Source: an uncultured bacterium (GTDB taxonomy: Bacteria; Bacillota; Clostridia; Oscillospirales; Acutalibacteraceae). Taken from it: a stretch of 53,175 nt of DNA. Below the pieces are notes generated by a model. It had not been told where the DNA came from, ran no database searches, and saw only the letters and a list, made by a program, of their open reading frames with translations. This document shows positions 49,874 through 53,175 of the stretch, piece by piece; the first letter of the stretch is position 1; the number at the start of each line of letters is the position of its first letter. Position numbers and translations under genes: made by a program. The stretch spans positions 1 to 53,175 of the forward strand of contig CAJMOH010000017.1 in assembly GCA_905215055.1 (NCBI GenBank). Reading direction: 5' to 3'.

Positions 49874-51269
49874 AGGCGTCCAGCGCTTTTTTGTCCCGCA
49901 GGTTCCTTCTGGCCCACACCAGGAAGGTGATGGTGGTGGTACTGGCGGCTAGAATGTCCGCCACAGGCTCCGCCACAAACACCCCGAACAGCTTGTCCCC
50001 AAAGAACAGAGGGAAGATGTAAATCAGGGGGATCAGCAGTACAATCTTTCGCAGCAGGGCCAGCAGCAAAGAGGCCTTCGCCTGTCCCAAGGCCAGGAAG
50101 CTCTGCTGGAAGCCGGTTTGCGCTCCAAAGGAAAACACCCCAAACAGGAAAATCCGGGCGGCCCATACGGCAGTATCCATCAGCTCCGGGTCGCTGGTGA
50201 AGATTCCCACAAACACCTGGGGGATCAGCATAATGGCCAGCCAGAACAGACAGCTGTAAGTCAGGGTGCAGGTCAGCAGCAGCCGGACAGATTTCCGCAC
50301 CCGCTCCATATTCCGGGCGCCGTAGTTAAAGCTGGTGATGGGCTGGGCGCCCTGGGTCAGCCCCTGCAAGGGCAGGTTGATCACCTGCATAATGCTGGTG
50401 ATCACCGTGTAGGCTCCCACCGCCGTGTCCCCGCCGTACCGCAGCAGGGAGGTGTTGAGCACCACGCTTAAAAGGCTTTCCGTGCTCTGCATGATAAAAG
50501 GGGAAACTCCCAGCCCCAGCACAGGCAGCAGCACCCGCCATTTAATCACCATGCACTTGGGGCGGATCTTCAGGGTGGTGCGCTTGCCGCACAGGAACAA
50601 AAGCACCCACACCGCTGAAACCGCTTGGCTCAGCACCGTGGCAATGGCAGCTCCCTGCACCCCCATGTTGAACGCGAAGATAAACACCGGGTCCAGCGCA
50701 ATGTTCAGCACCGCGCCGATAATCACCGTCAGCATGCTGGTCTTGGCGAAGCCCTGGGAGGTGATGAACATGTTCATGCCCAGACTGATCTGCACAAACA
50801 CCGTGCCGCATACATAGATGCCCATGTAGTCCATGGCGTAGCCAATGGTGTTCCCGCTGGCGCCGAAAGCCCAGAGGATCGGCTCCTGGAAGACAAGAAA
50901 CACCGCCGTCAGCACCACGGACAGGGCCAAAAGCGCCGTAAAACAGTTGCCCATAATCCGCTCGGCCCGTTCCTTGTGGTGGGCGCCCATAGCGATGGAG
51001 GCTCTCGGCGCGCCGCCCATGGCGATCAGGGAGCTGAAGGCGCTGATCAGGGTGATAATGGGGAAGGTGATGCCCACGCCTGTCAGGGCCGCCGTGCCAA
51101 TTTCCGGAATGTGGCCGATGTAGATCCGGTCCACAATGTTGTAGAGCATGTTCACCACCTGAGCGGTGATGGCAGGCACCGCCAGGGAGAACAGCAGCTT
51201 TCCAATCGGGGCGGTCCCCAGGGCGTTTTCCTGGCTGGAGGTCCCGTTTTCTTGTTCTGTTTCCTTCAT
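49872..51269 (-). CDS. MATE family efflux transporter (3 of 3)
   Basis: A 465-residue twelve-span MATE protein of the NorM-like/DinF-like group common in Clostridia (PIGKLLFSLAVPAITAQVVNMLYNIVDRIYIGHIPEIG; GGAPRASIAMGAHHKERAERIMGN; QGLTQGAQPITSFNYGARN in parts). ATG 51269 is 1 nt after the stop of the CNNM-type gene, implying translational coupling between the two. Confidence 0.93.
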   Translation of the reverse strand: MKETEQENGTSSQENALGTAPIGKLLFSLAVPAITAQVVNMLYNIVDRIYIGHIPEIGTAALTGVGITFPIITLISAFSSLIAMGGAPRASIAMGAHHKERAERIMGNCFTALLALSVVLTAVFLVFQEPILWAFGASGNTIGYAMDYMGIYVCGTVFVQISLGMNMFITSQGFAKTSMLTVIIGAVLNIALDPVFIFAFNMGVQGAAIATVLSQAVSAVWVLLFLCGKRTTLKIRPKCMVIKWRVLLPVLGLGVSPFIMQSTESLLSVVLNTSLLRYGGDTAVGAYTVITSIMQVINLPLQGLTQGAQPITSFNYGARNMERVRKSVRLLLTCTLTYSCLFWLAIMLIPQVFVGIFTSDPELMDTAVWAARIFLFGVFSFGAQTGFQQSFLALGQAKASLLLALLRKIVLLIPLIYIFPLFFGDKLFGVFVAEPVADILAASTTTITFLVWARRNLRDKKALDA

Positions 51270-51270
51270 G

Positions 51271-52617
51271 TCACTCTGCTTCCTCTTTTTTCTGAGATGC
51301 TTTCTCCGGGTCCTTGACCAAAAGCAGCCGTGCGATGCGCTGCTCCTCCATCTCCAGCACGGTGATGGTCAGCCCGGCCTCTTTCACCTGGGGGTGCTCC
51401 CCGGCCTTGGGCAGACGGCCCAGCCGTTCCGTAACCAGGCCGGCGATGGTGTCATAGTCCCCCTCGGGCAAATCCACGCCTGTCATGTCCGAAACCTCGT
51501 CGATGGAGGCGGCCCCGTCCACAGTGAACTCGGTCTCGCTCATCCGGTGGATTTCCTCCTCCTCGTGGTCGTACTCGTCCTGAATATTGCCCACAATGTC
51601 CTCCATCAAATCCTCCAGGGTAATCAGCCCGGCGGTGCCGCCGTATTCGTCCAGCACAATGGCGATCTGCACCTTTCGCTCGGTCATCTCCGTAAAGAGC
51701 TGGCTGCACCGCTTTGTCTCCGGCACAAAGTAGGCCGGGCGCATCAGGTCCGTCACCTTGATAAACTCCGGCACCTCCCGTCCCACATAGGGAAGCAGGT
51801 CCTTGATGTAGCAGATGCCCACCACCGTGTCAATGTCCTCGTGATACACAGGAATGCGGGAGCAGCCGTTTTCCACAGAGGCCTCCACCACCTCCGCGAT
51901 AGAGGCGCTGTCCTCCACCGCGACAATGTCTGTCCGGTGAGTCATGGTCTCCTCCGCCGTGGTGTCCTTAAAGTCCAGGATATTGGTAATCATGTCCCGC
52001 TCTGTCTCCTCAATGACGCCCTTTTCCTCGCCTTCCCCCACCATCTGGAGGATTTCCTCCTCCGTGACCGGGTCATCCAAAATGTGAGGGTCAATGCGGC
52101 ACAGGCGCAAAATCCCGTTGACGATCATGGCGCAGAGCTTTAAAAAGGGAAACGCCAGAGACTGCAGCGCGCACAGCAGTCCCGCAAAGCGGCTGGCGAA
52201 GGCCTTGGCGCTGTGCCGGGCGCTTTTCTTGGGAAGCAGGTCTCCAAACAGGAAAAACACCAGCAGATAGGCCACTGTAACAATCACGTCCGCCAAAAGC
52301 ACCCGCAGGGTTTCCGGCTCCATGGGGGAAAGGGCCTTTTCCAGCATCCAGCCAAAGGAGTACAGCGCGAAGCCCAGCCCCAAAAAGCCAAAGAGCAGCA
52401 GTCCCGCCTGCAGGGGGGAGACCGCGGCCTTCTGCCAGTCAATCAGCTTCAGCAGCTTTTTTGCCTTTGGGTCGCCCTCTTCGGCCTCCCGTTTGACCTG
52501 GGCTTGAGAGAGAAAATCCACGGCGGCCTCTCCCGCGGCGTAAAAGGAAGAGAGGGCCAGGCACACAAAAGTGAGTACGACAGTGAGAATCAATATACTG
52601 TCCGGATCGGATGGCAT
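51271..52617 (-). CDS. CNNM/HlyC-CorC family transporter-like protein
   Basis: A 448-residue membrane protein: a DUF21/CNNM domain with three to four spans (about residues 1-175, text LTFVCLALSSFYAAGEAAVDFLS), a pair of CBS domains (MTHRTDIVAVEDSASIAEVVEASVENGCSRIPVYHEDIDTVVGICYIKDLL) and a C-terminal CorC_HlyC domain (EYGGTAGLITLEDLMEDIVG). The family is linked to Mg2+ or Co2+ efflux; its function here is inferred. ATG 52617 is preferred to TTG 52638. Confidence 0.92.
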   Translation of the reverse strand: MPSDPDSILILTVVLTFVCLALSSFYAAGEAAVDFLSQAQVKREAEEGDPKAKKLLKLIDWQKAAVSPLQAGLLLFGFLGLGFALYSFGWMLEKALSPMEPETLRVLLADVIVTVAYLLVFFLFGDLLPKKSARHSAKAFASRFAGLLCALQSLAFPFLKLCAMIVNGILRLCRIDPHILDDPVTEEEILQMVGEGEEKGVIEETERDMITNILDFKDTTAEETMTHRTDIVAVEDSASIAEVVEASVENGCSRIPVYHEDIDTVVGICYIKDLLPYVGREVPEFIKVTDLMRPAYFVPETKRCSQLFTEMTERKVQIAIVLDEYGGTAGLITLEDLMEDIVGNIQDEYDHEEEEIHRMSETEFTVDGAASIDEVSDMTGVDLPEGDYDTIAGLVTERLGRLPKAGEHPQVKEAGLTITVLEMEEQRIARLLLVKDPEKASQKKEEAE

Positions 52618-52763
52618 GAGAAAATAAACCCCTTTCAAAAAAACCGTAAAAAGACTTCGCCGCTGCCCGGCGTTTTGCTTTCTATTTTACCCGAAAGCGC
52701 GGCGGATGTCAAATAGGGGCGGCGCGATTTGCCAAAAAGTTGACAAGACCCTGCTTTTATGGC

Positions 52764-52792
52764 TTTACATGGTGGGAAAAAAATGCTAGAAT
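52764..52792 (+). promoter_or_regulatory. Promoter of the PFOR gene
   Basis: TTTACA (52764-52769), 17 nt, TAGAAT (52787-52792). The leader from about 52799 has an ACGGGT/ACCCGT pair. An upstream TTGACA (52740-52745) is not spaced for a good -10. Confidence 0.72.
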
Positions 52793-52876
52793 AAAACAGC
52801 ACGGGTGATTTTGGACGCGCACCGCGAGGAAACCCGTCACATCCCTTCGATCATCCTAAAAGGAGGAAAATACTTC

Positions 52877-53175
52877 ATGGCAAGAAAAATGAAAACCATG
52901 GATGGCAACAGCGCCGCCGCGCATGTTTCCTACGCGTTTACCGACGTTGCCGCCATCTACCCCATCACGCCCTCTTCCGTGATGGCGGATGAAACCGACA
53001 AGTATGCCGCCGCAGGCCGCAAGAACCTGTTCGGCAGAGAGGTCCGGGTCACCGAAATGCAGTCCGAGGCCGGTGCCGCCGGCGCTGTTCACGGCTCTCT
53101 GGCCGCCGGCGCCCTGACCACCACCTACACCGCCTCTCAGGGCCTGCTGCTGATGATCCCCAACATGTACAAGAT
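52877..53175 (+). CDS. Pyruvate:ferredoxin oxidoreductase, N-terminal part (cut by the window edge)
   Basis: Converts pyruvate and CoA to acetyl-CoA and CO2, reducing ferredoxin; a central enzyme of anaerobes. Only about 99 residues are present, ending at the edge. They match domain I of the one-chain NifJ-type enzyme: DGNSAAAHVSYAFTDVAAIYPITPSSVMAD and EMQSEAGAAGAVHGSLAAGALTTTYTASQGLLLMIPNMYK in short blocks (AAIYPITPSS, SEAGAAGAVHG). The SD AAGGAGG lies 11 nt ahead of ATG 52877. Confidence 0.95.
   Translation, partial: MARKMKTMDGNSAAAHVSYAFTDVAAIYPITPSSVMADETDKYAAAGRKNLFGREVRVTEMQSEAGAAGAVHGSLAAGALTTTYTASQGLLLMIPNMYK

Overview
The window looks like a chromosomal segment of a spore-forming, anaerobic, high-GC (roughly 60 %) member of the Clostridia, most likely the Oscillospiraceae/Ruminococcaceae side. 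The reasons are an intact sigK, spoVAE, spoVB and yabP/yabQ, a pyruvate:ferredoxin oxidoreductase at the right edge, a two-gene Fe-S assembly system of anaerobe type, bacterial (ADP-glucose) glycogen synthesis with a GlgC/GlgD pair, and frequent TTG/GTG starts behind strong Shine-Dalgarno (SD) sequences. The lineage is inferred from gene content, not from a database search. I see no phage, insertion sequence, CRISPR array, rRNA or tRNA; the window reads as core chromosome with small accessory loci.

Layout. 1-471: two copies of a 55-nt hairpin repeat and a consensus promoter. 472-3182: a GH120-type beta-xylosidase overlapping trmO. 3449-9426: glycogen operon glgB-glgC-glgD-glgA. 9611-12756: tandem paralogous Wzy/O-antigen-ligase-like membrane proteins. 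12827-13740: TPP riboswitch and thiT. 13860-15798: spoVAE, a YoaK-type protein and sigK. 15931-18053: minus-strand small genes (TIGR04076-like, lipoprotein, HAD phosphatase, two unknowns). 18317-21049: unknown coiled-coil protein, CpXC protein, hydrolase/MBL fusion. 21309-25297: aryl-sulfate sulfotransferase, GT2 and UDP-galactopyranose mutase. 25932-29016: ArsR-regulated metal efflux locus with its HMA domain as a separate protein. 29126-30768: SufBC-like minimal Fe-S system. 30874-33162: dcd, an APH-like kinase and a DMT transporter. 33319-34692: a MATE transporter. 34770-35271: DUF2089-type regulator and small membrane protein.

35457-39668 is the conserved Firmicutes sporulation/division block: spoVB, hup, rqcP, yabP, yabQ, divIC and an S1-domain protein. 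39737-43645 holds an orphan fumarase alpha-type protein, long-form hpf with a structured leader, an RlmL-like methyltransferase, a GNAT protein and a lipoprotein. 43698-46378 holds a PNPOx-MATE operon with a terminator in its own leader, then a divergent XRE repressor/membrane protein pair. 46420-49578 is an ABC exporter with a palindrome centred near -41.5 beside a Crp/Fnr gene. 49872-52617 is a MATE and CNNM/HlyC pair. 52877 to the edge is the start of PFOR.

The sequence is rich in recognisable signals: many sigma-A promoters with exact 17-nt spacers and TACAAT/TATAAT -10 boxes, and intrinsic terminators after most units. The least explained parts are the duplicated hairpin at the left edge, the leader terminator before PNPOx-MATE, the hpf leader, the basic tail on GlgB, the Crp-adjacent palindrome, and the unknown pairs at 17529-18053 and 18317-19410.
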